In this document: piece by piece, positions 6,850 through 14,248 of the stretch | How the letters are laid out: the number at the start of each line of letters is the position of its first letter | Position numbering within the stretch: position 1 is the first letter of the stretch | Source of the DNA: Deltaproteobacteria bacterium RIFOXYA12_FULL_61_11 | Lineage (GTDB): Bacteria; Bdellovibrionota_F; JAHFAK01; YA12-FULL-61-11 | Reading direction: 5' to 3' | NCBI GenBank assembly: GCA_001799195.1 | Contig: MGSU01000040.1 | Coordinates: 1 to 17,702, forward strand | Length of the DNA: 17,702 bases | The notes under the pieces: generated by a model | The model's database searches: none | The model's input: only the letters and a program-made list of their open reading frames with translations | What the model was told of the DNA's origin: nothing | Translations under genes and position numbers: made by a program

Positions 6850-7403
6850 CACTCACCTCCGGTGTAAACGGTGGTCAGATCAACAACAGTGGCTTTGCCC
6901 GACAACTCGTACGGCACCACGTCCCCGGTCGCAGCGACCAAGGGATAGGCAACCACGTTCAGTCGCACCTTGCCCTCGAAGGAACCCTTGCGCAACATGG
7001 TGAAGCCGAAGAATTCCTTGTAACTATCGATGAGATCGGCCCCTGCGACATCGACCACGGCCAAGACTCGATACGCGGTCTCGGCGTTCCGAACGGGATG
7101 AACGAACATCCCCTGCCCGATCAGGCGAGTCTCGAGGGCTCGGCCGATGTAACCGAGCACATCGTCGGCACAATACAGCCCAACCACCTCGATATAGCCA
7201 CTCTTTCCAGCCAACACTTTGAAATCAACGATTTCAAGGGCATTGGAGACCGCTTCGCTCAACATCTGTTGCTGTCGCGCGATGGGTACCTCGTCGGGAT
7301 AGGGGACCTGATGAATCCGACGTCCGCGCGTCGCCCCCCCTCCACAGCCGAGCGCGAAAAGCAGGGCCAGTGCCACTGCCGCTCGAACATACTGCCTACT
7401 CAT
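6849..7403 (-). CDS. Paralogous lipoprotein 1, first gene of the cassette
   Basis: The protein has 184 residues. The ATG at 7403 follows a GGAGGAGG ribosome site at 6 bases; a frame open further upstream to 7619 includes no comparable start. The signal MSRQYVRAAVALALLFALGC has a lipobox with Cys20. The mature core shows the family pattern PIARQQQMLSEAVSNALEI, LAGKSGYIEVVG, ALETRLIGQGMFVHP and YRVLAVVDVAGAD, then FEGKVRLNVVAYPL. The alternating helix, strand, helix, strand layout is roughly that of DUF6655/LPP20-like lipoproteins; this comparison is from memory and weak. It leads a four-gene minus-strand unit with a possible promoter near 7519-7547. Confidence 0.83.
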   Translation of the reverse strand: MSRQYVRAAVALALLFALGCGGGATRGRRIHQVPYPDEVPIARQQQMLSEAVSNALEIVDFKVLAGKSGYIEVVGLYCADDVLGYIGRALETRLIGQGMFVHPVRNAETAYRVLAVVDVAGADLIDSYKEFFGFTMLRKGSFEGKVRLNVVAYPLVAATGDVVPYELSGKATVVDLTTVYTGGE

Positions 7404-7518
7404 GTTCCGCCTCCTCCTACCTCGTGGTTGGGACCTCATCTCGCGAGGACCTTCTTCACGCTGTACGATCCGTGGTTTTCCAATGTAGTACATCGATATC
7501 ATTAGAACAGCGGGTCTG

Positions 7519-7547
7519 AGTGTTCTCCCCTGGACGCTGCTTGTCAA
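7519..7547 (-). promoter_or_regulatory. Candidate promoter of the lipoprotein cassette
   Basis: On the minus strand a perfect -35 hexamer TTGACA (7547-7542) is followed after 17 bases by AACACT (7524-7519), a poor -10. It lies 116 bases upstream of the first lipoprotein start and next to the end of a MITE-like repeat. The weak -10 keeps confidence low. Confidence 0.3.
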
Positions 7548-7565
7548 GGGCAATCCGCACAACCC

Positions 7566-7698
7566 TTCAGTCTTGTTTGGGTAAGGGGTCCTGTCGCCTC
7601 TCACCCCCACCATGCTCATGCTTGCGCGTGGCGGGGGTCCCCCGTCGGCGCCACCCCAATGTTGTGACGAACAACCTGCAGTTCACCCCAAGACTGAA
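7566..7698 (+). mobile_element. MITE-like element, copy 1
   Basis: This 133 bp element is bounded by inverted TTCAGTCTTG / CAAGACTGAA ends. A 73 bp core (7585-7657) matches the core of a second copy at 9912-9984 (opposite strand) at 68 of 73 positions. The core includes a hairpin with GTGGCG / CGCCAC arms enclosing GGGGTCCCC. It has no transposase and no convincing target duplication. Together with the candidate cassette promoter it makes up most of the 330-base gap between the lipoprotein cassette (start 7403) and the next gene (stop 7734). Confidence 0.7.
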
Positions 7699-7733
7699 GA
7701 AATACAGTCCGACCGTATTCTATCGGGCGGAAC

Positions 7734-8270
7734 TTACTCGTCACCGTCTTCTTCCTCGTCTTCTTCGTCAGCATCTTCTCCATCGTCGACCGCGCCATCT
7801 CTGCCGAAATTATCGGGCATGGAGGGTTCGACCCCGAAAAGCCATTTATAGAGGCGCCCCACCGCCTTTTTATCCGCTTTTGCCTTGTCGAAGAAGATGC
7901 GTCGGACAAAATCCCTGTTGGACTGCCGGAAGAGCCGGACATTCTCCTCGAACATCTCGAATTCCTCGGCATCGATCTTGAGCATGTAACGATAGAATTC
8001 GAAACCCTCGATCTTCTGCGCTTGAGGGCTCTTCATGATCAGGTCGATGACGGGTCTGTGTTCCCAGAAATACTTGGGATCCCAGCGGGTAGCATCGAAG
8101 TAGAGATAGGTATACCCCTTGTGCTCCGCCGGTTTCTCCACGACGACGAAGTCCTCGACGACCTCGACGAAAAGATTGTGGTACATCCAGAACAACCCAC
8201 CCACAATGGCCAGGAACCCGAGCGAGAAAAAGAGTTTGACGACCACTCCGCCGCGTCGATCGAGCAGCAT
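7734..8270 (-). CDS. Hypothetical single-pass membrane protein with acidic C-terminus
   Basis: The 178-residue protein starts at an ATG preceded by GGAGG at 6 bases. Residues about 10-29 (VVVKLFFSLGFLAIVGGLFWM) form one membrane segment, probably an uncleaved anchor. The rest is soluble, rich in aromatic and charged residues (YLYFDATRWDPKYFWEH, EEFEMFEENVRLFRQ), with no catalytic motif I recognise. The last 25 residues are almost all Asp and Glu. The acidic tail could bind cations or basic partners, but that is speculation. It lies between a MITE-like repeat and a tRNA-Arg gene and probably has its own extended -10 promoter. Confidence 0.75.
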   Translation of the reverse strand: MLLDRRGGVVVKLFFSLGFLAIVGGLFWMYHNLFVEVVEDFVVVEKPAEHKGYTYLYFDATRWDPKYFWEHRPVIDLIMKSPQAQKIEGFEFYRYMLKIDAEEFEMFEENVRLFRQSNRDFVRRIFFDKAKADKKAVGRLYKWLFGVEPSMPDNFGRDGAVDDGEDADEEDEEEDGDE

Positions 8271-8299
8271 ATCGTTCCTCCGATCGGTGAACAGGGGCT

Positions 8300-8308
8300 A
8301 GTATACCA
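8300..8308 (-). promoter_or_regulatory. Extended -10 promoter of the hypothetical membrane protein
   Basis: TGGTATACT on the minus strand fits the TG-N-TATAAT extended -10 form, with five of six matches in the hexamer. No good -35 is visible, as is common for extended -10 promoters. The start of transcription would fall near 8293, about 23 bases before the ATG at 8270. Confidence 0.4.
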
Positions 8309-8373
8309 GAGGCCGGTGAGAGCTCCAGGCAGGATGGTCAAGTGCTCAGGAGGTCACAAGGACAGAAGAAGAA

Positions 8374-8447
8374 TGCATCCGCCGGGACTCGAACCCGGAA
8401 CCTTTGGAATCGGAATCCAACACTCTATCCAATTGAGCTACAGATGC
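8374..8447 (-). tRNA. tRNA-Arg, anticodon CCG
   Basis: The 74-base minus-strand sequence folds as a full cloverleaf. It has a 7 bp acceptor stem (GCATCTG with CGGATGC, one G-U pair), a D arm GCTC/GAGT, an anticodon stem TTGGA/TCCAA with loop TTCCGAT, and a T arm CCGGG-TTCGAGT-CCCGG. The anticodon CCG reads the Arg codon CGG. The discriminator base is A. The following bases are TTCTTC, so the 3' CCA is not encoded and must be added after transcription. Confidence 0.95.
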
Positions 8448-8457
8448 ATCGCCGCTG

Positions 8458-8486
8458 ATCCTGGGTTATCGGTCCGAGAATGTCAA
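8458..8486 (-). promoter_or_regulatory. Candidate promoter of tRNA-Arg
   Basis: A perfect TTGACA (8486-8481) and a weaker CAGGAT (8463-8458) are separated by 17 bases, with the tRNA 5' end 10 bases after the -10. Spacing and position suit a tRNA promoter with a very short leader. Confidence 0.45.
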
Positions 8487-8507
8487 GGGAATTGAGCCCC
8501 TTTGCCC

Positions 8508-9788
8508 TCATGATCCCTCCCGACTACCCGCCGCGAAGAGATTGTACCGTCTGATCACCGCATGTACCGCGGCCAGCCAAAGGCCCGCGAGGACGAGCTT
8601 GAGAATGAAGTTGCCGACCACCTCGACACCCAGGACCTGCATCCCGAGGATGAGCACCGAAGCCATGAGGCTACCTCCCCGGTACACAAAGGTGTCGATG
8701 AACGATTTGACCCGGTATTTCACCCTCACTTCGGTGGGGATATAGAGCAATTCCTTCGCCGAGCGATCCAAGGAATAGGTGAGCCCGGACATGACCACCC
8801 CGCCGACCATGATCAAGGCGAACCAATCAACGAGGAGGAACCACGACAGGGCAACGACCAAGAGGGGTAGCGCGCTCAAACTGCGCTGCAGGGAATAGCG
8901 TCGCAGCATGTAGGGAGTCACGAACAAGTTGATCCCAAGGGCCAAGACATTGACCGATAGGAACACCAAATTGTTGAGTTGGGTGTAGAACCCCTTGTCA
9001 ACATTGCGCTGTAGAGTCGAATAGAACTCATAATGGAACACGGTGCCAGAGAGGATTTTGAGGAACATGACCGCCGCGATGAGCAACAGGTAACGATCTC
9101 GCCGCAGCAGGTCGAACACCTCCCCCAGCGCCGATTTGCCCTTCTTCTCCCCAGGAGGTACTCCGGTCTCCGTGGTAATTCGATCCTGCTCGGCCATGAT
9201 GATCACACTGGGGAGCACGATACAACACAGATAGAAGGGTATGCACACGAGAATCATCTCCCGCGGCGGCACCTCGAGGTGGGTATAGAGGAACCAGGAA
9301 ACCAACCCAGCGACGATGCCCCCGGCAATCCCCCCCGCACCGATAAAACCGTAATCCCGTCGGGCGAGGCTTGTCGGATAGACCTCGTTGGTAATGGACC
9401 AGAACAGGGACACCGAAAACAAATTGAATATGTTGAGCCAGATATAGAACAGCGCCACGATCCGGCTGAACATCTGGGGTTGGCGGCCGAAGGCGTCCTC
9501 GAAGTGGAAGGCCAACCCGAAGAGCACGAGGAAACCGAACAACAACGCATTGACCTGCAGCATGAACAGCAACCGGGAGAACCGCCGGTGGAGATGGTTG
9601 TAAACCATACCGAAGAGCCAGATTCCGGCCAGGGTCAGGATATTGACCACGGGAATATCCGTGCTGGAATACCGCTCCAGGAAGATGCCCTCGCGGAGCG
9701 GTTTGATGAGGTAATAGCTGAAAATGACGAAGAAGAAGTACCCCGCGAACATCAGGGTCCTCTTACGCTCTTGGGACAGAACGCTCAC
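8508..9788 (-). CDS. ATP/ADP translocase-like (NTT/MFS-hybrid) transporter
   Basis: The 426-residue protein has about twelve hydrophobic segments. The first contains FSYYLIKPLREGIFLERY, matching the conserved YYllKplRe start of the nucleotide-transporter (NTT/TLC) superfamily. Late in the protein, TYSLDRSAKELLYIPTEVRVKYRVKSFIDTFVYRGG (quoted here only as landmarks SLDRSAKELLYIPT and KSFIDTFVYR) is another family hallmark. A charged cytoplasmic loop with GEKKGK splits it into two halves of six segments. Members in free-living bacteria are of unproven substrate; nucleotide exchange is proven mainly in intracellular bacteria and plastids. The start is a GTG at 9788 with GGGAGG just upstream. It is divergent from the large glycosyltransferase gene, with a MITE-like element between. 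Confidence 0.85.
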   Translation of the reverse strand: MSVLSQERKRTLMFAGYFFFVIFSYYLIKPLREGIFLERYSSTDIPVVNILTLAGIWLFGMVYNHLHRRFSRLLFMLQVNALLFGFLVLFGLAFHFEDAFGRQPQMFSRIVALFYIWLNIFNLFSVSLFWSITNEVYPTSLARRDYGFIGAGGIAGGIVAGLVSWFLYTHLEVPPREMILVCIPFYLCCIVLPSVIIMAEQDRITTETGVPPGEKKGKSALGEVFDLLRRDRYLLLIAAVMFLKILSGTVFHYEFYSTLQRNVDKGFYTQLNNLVFLSVNVLALGINLFVTPYMLRRYSLQRSLSALPLLVVALSWFLLVDWFALIMVGGVVMSGLTYSLDRSAKELLYIPTEVRVKYRVKSFIDTFVYRGGSLMASVLILGMQVLGVEVVGNFILKLVLAGLWLAAVHAVIRRYNLFAAGSREGS

Positions 9789-9868
9789 CTGACCTCCCTA
9801 CACCAATGCCGGGCCAGAACGAGACCAACGCAGGTTCTTCCCTCTCCTCCAGTAAGCCTTCGGTGAAG

Positions 9869-10004
9869 TTCAGTTTTGGGTGAATTGCACGTGAGTGACC
9901 ACTCCATCGATGGGGTGGCACCGATGGGGGTCCCCCGCCACGCGCAAGGATGAGCATGGTGGGGGTGAGAGGTGACAGGACCCCTCGAAGCACCCAAAAC
10001 TGAA
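9869..10004 (-). mobile_element. MITE-like element, copy 2
   Basis: This 136 bp element is bounded by perfect 14-base inverted repeats TTCAGTTTTGGGTG / CACCCAAAACTGAA. Its core (9912-9984) is the reverse complement of the copy-1 core with five mismatches, and it keeps the same internal hairpin. No transposase and no clear target duplication are seen. It fills much of the 322-base gap between the transporter start (9788) and the glycosyltransferase start (10111). The rest of that gap holds only a weak plus-strand promoter match, TCGACA at 10048 and TACCCT at 10072. Confidence 0.75.
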
Positions 10005-10110
10005 ATCCACTTTCCACTGCGGGGTTGCTCTCCTCCACCGATTGCGCTCGACAAAGAAGGAGTCGTCCCGCTACCCTGTAGACGAGACCCACCCCCGAGA
10101 CAAGAGCAAA

Positions 10111-12354
10111 ATGACAACCGCGCCGACCCTCGTCCTCCTCTCCTCGGATCCGACCCGAGCAATGCTGCTCTCCTCAGCAACCCCGGACCTCAAGGTTGCG
10201 GAGGTCCTCGATATCAGAGCCTCCGATCTGAGGCAACAACTCACCGAGCTGGCCTCATTGCCGCCGGGAGCAATCCTGCTCTTCGCGACCTCAGGCGTAA
10301 CCTTGGGACCTTCGACTCTCGACCTCGTCCAGCAGACCCTTGCAGCTCCAACCGTCGGGCTGGTCGGCCCCTGGGGCCATACCAACCTCGGGGAATTGGT
10401 CCAGTGCTATCGAGTGGGCGACCAACGGGTTCACTCCGGACCCGGGGTACCTCACGAGGTGCAAGTCGTGTTCGGTCGATTCTTCGGTTTCTCTTCGGGG
10501 TTGCTCGCCCGGGCTCTGGCTCGGGGTCTCACGACAAAACCTGCACTCCTGTGCGAGGAACTCTGTCTCCACGCCCTCGAAGAAGGGCTGCAAAACCTCG
10601 TCGCCGATCTGGACGTGAGCTTCACCCCCGAACCTGCAGCCTCCCCGGTGGAACAAGCTCGTTTGGTGGAACTCCAGAGAACGTGGTGCCCCCGCCGCTC
10701 GCCGGTGTTCCTGCGAGGCTACACCCTGACCCGAACAGTACCTCCGAGAGCGCACCCCCCCGGCGTCGGCCGCAGGATCTTCGGTTCTCTCAACTCCTTC
10801 CTCCTACCGCGACAGGCCGACAACGTGGCCGGTCTGAACCAAGCCAATCTCGCTTTCTTCCAGCAACTCGTCCAGCTCGATGCCTTCGACGAATACCATC
10901 TCTTCCTCGATGACCCGGAGCTCCTCACCCGGGTTCGCCACGCTGCCGATCAACTCCTGCCACCGGCGATCAAGAACAAAGTCCGGCTCTTCGATCGTCT
11001 GGACCTCCCTACCCAACTGGCCACAACCCAGTACCACGTCTTCCACCACGCCGACCCCTATCCCGGCACGCTCCTGTCCTTGCGCGGCCGATACTCCCGA
11101 CAGGCCTTCCCGGTCACGGCCGTGACGCACACCATCAGCAACCCCGGACTCTATGCCGGGTACCTCACGACCTTGATCTCTCCCCACGGACCGCGCGACC
11201 GCATCGTCTGCACCAGTACCTGTGCTCTGCAGGTACTCGGTACCATCTATAACGACCTCAACGCGGCAACCGGGCTCACCCCTCCTCGGCTCACCCACCT
11301 ACCGCTCGGGGTCGACCAGGTCCGCTTCGTCCCCCGTGACCGCCATGCTGCCAGGCAAACCCTGGGGCTACCTCAGGATCGGCCGATCGTCCTGTCCCTC
11401 GGCCGCTTCTCCCCGCAGACCAAGATGGACCTCGTCCCTCTGCTCCACCTGCTACCTTCCCTGCGCAGCTCACCCGGGCTGGATGGTCTCCTGGTGATCC
11501 TGGCCGGTAGCTCGAGCGACGAAAGTTATCTCACCACCTTGCGCCAGGGCATCGCCTCCCTCGGTCTCGAGGCCACGGTCTCCCTGGTCCTCAACCCGAC
11601 CGAACAGGCGAAACCCTTGCTCTACAATGCGGCTGATGTCTTCCTCTCTCTCTCCGACAACGTGCAGGAGACCTTCGGCCTGACCATCCTCGAAGCCCTG
11701 GCCTCGGGGCTCCCGGTCGTAGCCTCGGACTGGAACGGGTATCGCGATCTGGTTCGCGACGGCCAGGAAGGCTTTCTGATTCCCACCCTGTGGGACAACA
11801 GCGGAGCCCCACTCTCTCCTCTCACGACGGTCAGCTCTCGAGCCTGTTTCCAACTCGCCCAGAGCACGGTCGTCGACCTCTCCGTCTGTGCGCAGCACCT
11901 CCGTACCCTGCTTGGCAACCAGACCTTCCGTCACGAGCTGGGGTACTCCGCCAGACAGCGGGTAGAGGACCACTTCACGTGGGGCATCGTCGCGACAAAG
12001 TATCTCGAACTCTGGGAGGCCCTGTGGCGAGAACCCGAACCACCTTCGAGAACCTCACCGGACGTGAGTTACCTCGATCTCCAGCGGGTGTTTTCCCACT
12101 ACCCCAGCGTCGCCGGGTTGGACCCAGGCCGGACCGTGGTCTTGACCGACTTCGGCCGGACCTGCCTTACTACCGGCGCCGAGCTCGATGCCTATCTGGA
12201 GTTGGCTGCCCTGCTCGATCTCGGGATGATCCAAACCCTGCTCTCGCGGGCAGGGTCGACCGTCGGGACCCTGCTTCGTCTCCCAGGCGATCCCGCCCGG
12301 CTTCGCTTCAATCTGCTCTGGTTGTTGAAGAATCACTATCTCGAGTTGAGCTGA
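10111..12354 (+). CDS. Large two-part glycosyltransferase with C-terminal GT4 (GT-B) domain
   Basis: The ATG at 10111 gives 747 residues; no strong ribosome site is visible and the frame stays open upstream to 10042. The C-terminal catalytic part (about 330-670) is GT4-like: THLPLGVDQVRF, LSLGRFSPQTKMD, and QETFGLTILEALASGLPVVASDWNG with the E-x7-E pair, followed by GYRDLVRDG. The N-terminal 180 residues look like a degenerate GT2-type fold: LLFATSGVTLGPSTL sits where a DxD loop would be, then TVGLVGPWG, FGRFFGFSSGLL and LLCEELCLHALEEG. No DxD motif is present. A further helical tail (about 670-747) has no match I recognise. It is probably a sugar transferase for a surface glycan, convergent with the polysaccharide block. 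Confidence 0.85.
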   Translation: MTTAPTLVLLSSDPTRAMLLSSATPDLKVAEVLDIRASDLRQQLTELASLPPGAILLFATSGVTLGPSTLDLVQQTLAAPTVGLVGPWGHTNLGELVQCYRVGDQRVHSGPGVPHEVQVVFGRFFGFSSGLLARALARGLTTKPALLCEELCLHALEEGLQNLVADLDVSFTPEPAASPVEQARLVELQRTWCPRRSPVFLRGYTLTRTVPPRAHPPGVGRRIFGSLNSFLLPRQADNVAGLNQANLAFFQQLVQLDAFDEYHLFLDDPELLTRVRHAADQLLPPAIKNKVRLFDRLDLPTQLATTQYHVFHHADPYPGTLLSLRGRYSRQAFPVTAVTHTISNPGLYAGYLTTLISPHGPRDRIVCTSTCALQVLGTIYNDLNAATGLTPPRLTHLPLGVDQVRFVPRDRHAARQTLGLPQDRPIVLSLGRFSPQTKMDLVPLLHLLPSLRSSPGLDGLLVILAGSSSDESYLTTLRQGIASLGLEATVSLVLNPTEQAKPLLYNAADVFLSLSDNVQETFGLTILEALASGLPVVASDWNGYRDLVRDGQEGFLIPTLWDNSGAPLSPLTTVSSRACFQLAQSTVVDLSVCAQHLRTLLGNQTFRHELGYSARQRVEDHFTWGIVATKYLELWEALWREPEPPSRTSPDVSYLDLQRVFSHYPSVAGLDPGRTVVLTDFGRTCLTTGAELDAYLELAALLDLGMIQTLLSRAGSTVGTLLRLPGDPARLRFNLLWLLKNHYLELS

Positions 12355-12366
12355 CGAAAACCCCGT

Positions 12367-13464
12367 TCAGGGACTTCCGAATTCCGCGTCTTCGTCGAGT
12401 TGTTGCTCACAAGACCATACGCCATTGTTATTTATCAAAAATTTGCACGACCAGTGGCCAGGTCCACCATGATAGAAAAGGTAGGCCGACGCGGCGATAT
12501 TCGCCTCCGGATCGAAGATGCTGGCTCCGGGGAACCCGGCCTTGCTGGCCCGTCCATCCCAGTACTGGGGCATGTGCTGGAAGAGCCCCGAGGCCCCGGA
12601 CGAAGAGTTCTTCGCATTGGGATTTCCCCCGCTCTCGCACTTCATGACCCGCATCGCCCACGCTACATCCTCGGGTTTGAAATACTGCTCCACCAGCGGA
12701 CGCCAAGCCTCAACGCCGAGCGTATGCCAATCCCCGACCACCTCTTCGTCCTCGGCCAGGGTATCGGGAAGACACACTCCGATACGGGTGACGGCAGACC
12801 CACTCTGACGGCGTTGGGCGCAGCGATACCCCGACCGGCAGCCGCTGCCGGGGTACACGCCGGTATCGCAGCGGGCGAGGCATAAACCGCTGTCATGGGA
12901 ACTGATCTCCCCACCGTCGATACAAGCCGTACCAACATATTTGGTATCGACCGCGGCCGGGCAGACCGAGGTGCAGGCTCTCGAGCACGTCCCCTGGGGA
13001 TACCCCTCTTGCTCTCGCAGACAATAGGCCAGCTCATAGCGACACGAGCTGTTGTCCTGACAGGGCGCACCGACCCAACCGGCATTGACGAGGTCCCGAG
13101 CGGGCAACGGCTCCGCTCCGGCAGTAGCAGGGGCGGAGCCGGTACCGGAGGCCTCGGGCAGGAGTGGAGAAAGAGCGGGAGGAGGTTGCTGGATCGGCGC
13201 GCTAGGAAGATTTCCGGATCCTGCGGTGGGCGTCGTCGCCGCGGGCGCACTCGAACCAACGGGCACGGTCAGGCCTGGGCGTTCGGGATCGCCCCCTTGC
13301 TCGGGGTCCTGGAGCTCGATGTACTCCCCGTCACCCGCCTCAGGGGTAGGTCCACAGGCCAGGAGCAGACCTAGCCAAGCAGAGAGTACCGCCCCTGCCA
13401 GATCGCTCTTCGTGCGCCTTCCAAGAACTCGGTGCATACCCAAACCCGATCGTCGTCCATCCAT
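12367..13464 (-). CDS. Cys-rich lipoprotein with lytic transglycosylase (SLT) domain
   Basis: The ATG at 13464 is preferred because GGGGAAGG lies just upstream. The longer frame to 13509 begins inside a palindromic repeat, and a later ATG at 13437 is also possible. The 365-residue protein has a basic N-terminus and a lipobox ending LLLAC (Cys37). A Pro/Ala/Gly/Ser-rich linker follows, then a region with twelve cysteines in about 100 residues. The last 120 residues are an SLT/lysozyme-like domain with the catalytic Glu277 in KCESGGNPNAK, then SGASGLFQHMPQYWDGR and IAASAYLFYHGGPGHWSC. It should cleave peptidoglycan glycan strands from the envelope side, perhaps making room for the export complex. 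It lies 12 bases from the stop of the convergent glycosyltransferase gene. Confidence 0.88.
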   Translation of the reverse strand: MDGRRSGLGMHRVLGRRTKSDLAGAVLSAWLGLLLACGPTPEAGDGEYIELQDPEQGGDPERPGLTVPVGSSAPAATTPTAGSGNLPSAPIQQPPPALSPLLPEASGTGSAPATAGAEPLPARDLVNAGWVGAPCQDNSSCRYELAYCLREQEGYPQGTCSRACTSVCPAAVDTKYVGTACIDGGEISSHDSGLCLARCDTGVYPGSGCRSGYRCAQRRQSGSAVTRIGVCLPDTLAEDEEVVGDWHTLGVEAWRPLVEQYFKPEDVAWAMRVMKCESGGNPNAKNSSSGASGLFQHMPQYWDGRASKAGFPGASIFDPEANIAASAYLFYHGGPGHWSCKFLINNNGVWSCEQQLDEDAEFGSP

Positions 13465-13487
13465 TGCCTTCCCCAGCATACCACAGG

Positions 13488-13548
13488 GGAACCCGTAGGG
13501 GCACGGCATGCAAACAGGGGCACGGCAGGCCCTGCCCCTATGGGTTCC
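13488..13548. repeat. 61 bp palindromic repeat (GGGGCA type)
   Basis: Ends GGAACCCGTAGGGGCA and TGCCCCTATGGGTTCC are inverted repeats with one mismatch. Inside, AGGGGCACGGCA occurs twice in direct orientation, the second copy forming a hairpin with TGCCCCT. Short GTAGGGGCA-type palindromes are dispersed in many genomes. It lies between the WbqC-like and transglycosylase genes and reaches into the former. Confidence 0.7.
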
Positions 13549-14248
13549 GCCGGCCTGACAAGAGGACCTCGCGGCTTCGTTCCGCTCCGACGTTCAGGAG
13601 AAGATCGATCACGGCAAGGTGCGATACGAACGCATCCCAGCGCTGTGGATAGACCGGGTGTTCGTACTCGTGGAACAGCACGGCCAGCCCGGCCTCGGTA
13701 AAACGGTCGAGGTCGAGATAGTCTCGGCCCGCGGGCCCTGAAAGATAATGCGTGGCCTGAACGGCGAGGCACAAGTCGATCAGCCGGGTCGTCGGCCCTT
13801 CCCGCTTCTCGATGGTCGAGGAGCGCAGCCTCGGGGGCGCCGGTCCGAGGAAGCCGAGCAGGACCTCGGTCAATTCGATGCACAACTCGGCCAAGAGAGG
13901 ATGCGGTCTTCGCACGACTTCCTCGACCGCGGGATACACCTCGTCGAAGGAGGGACAACGTCCGTAGTACGTTTTCAGAGCCTGGCAATGCCGACGGCCG
14001 AAATCGGGGTCGGCGATGGTGACCTCGCGGATCGTCTGACCGAAACGATAGTTGACTGGTACGGTCAACCAGGTCGTGCCGGTCGTGATCTTGATCTTGT
14101 TCCGGTTCTTCCACTCGTTCTTCACGTACTGCACGTCATCGAGGTACACGAACACGTCTGCGGCCAGGAGTTTGTCGAAGTAGCCCAGCCAGGGCAGGTA
14201 CTGGGGCTGGTGGATGGCTGCTACCCGGCGTTCAGCGACAGCGATCAT
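13538..14248 (-). CDS. WbqC-like family protein
   Basis: The protein has 236 residues. The N-terminal signature AAIHQPQYLPWLGYFDKL, then YLDDVQYVKNEWKNRNKI and TVPVNYRFGQ, is that of the WbqC family. Its genes lie in O-antigen and capsule loci; the biochemical step is not firmly established, and a role in making modified amino-sugars has been proposed. Further landmarks are STIEKREGPTTRLIDLC and YLSGPAGRDYLD. The length is normal for the family. It overlaps the upstream GT4 gene by 17 bases. The ATG at 14248 has GGAGG about 13 bases away, which is rather far. The last three residues (RNP) and the TAG stop lie in a palindromic repeat, so the C-terminal end may be a replaced one. Confidence 0.9.
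   Translation of the reverse strand: MIAVAERRVAAIHQPQYLPWLGYFDKLLAADVFVYLDDVQYVKNEWKNRNKIKITTGTTWLTVPVNYRFGQTIREVTIADPDFGRRHCQALKTYYGRCPSFDEVYPAVEEVVRRPHPLLAELCIELTEVLLGFLGPAPPRLRSSTIEKREGPTTRLIDLCLAVQATHYLSGPAGRDYLDLDRFTEAGLAVLFHEYEHPVYPQRWDAFVSHLAVIDLLLNVGAERSREVLLSGRRNP

Noticed and set aside
7612-7670. Short frame reading MLMLARGGGPPSAPP, similar in both repeat copies
   Set aside because: Similarity follows from the shared DNA core; flanking frames differ and there is no ribosome site, so a conserved peptide is not supported.
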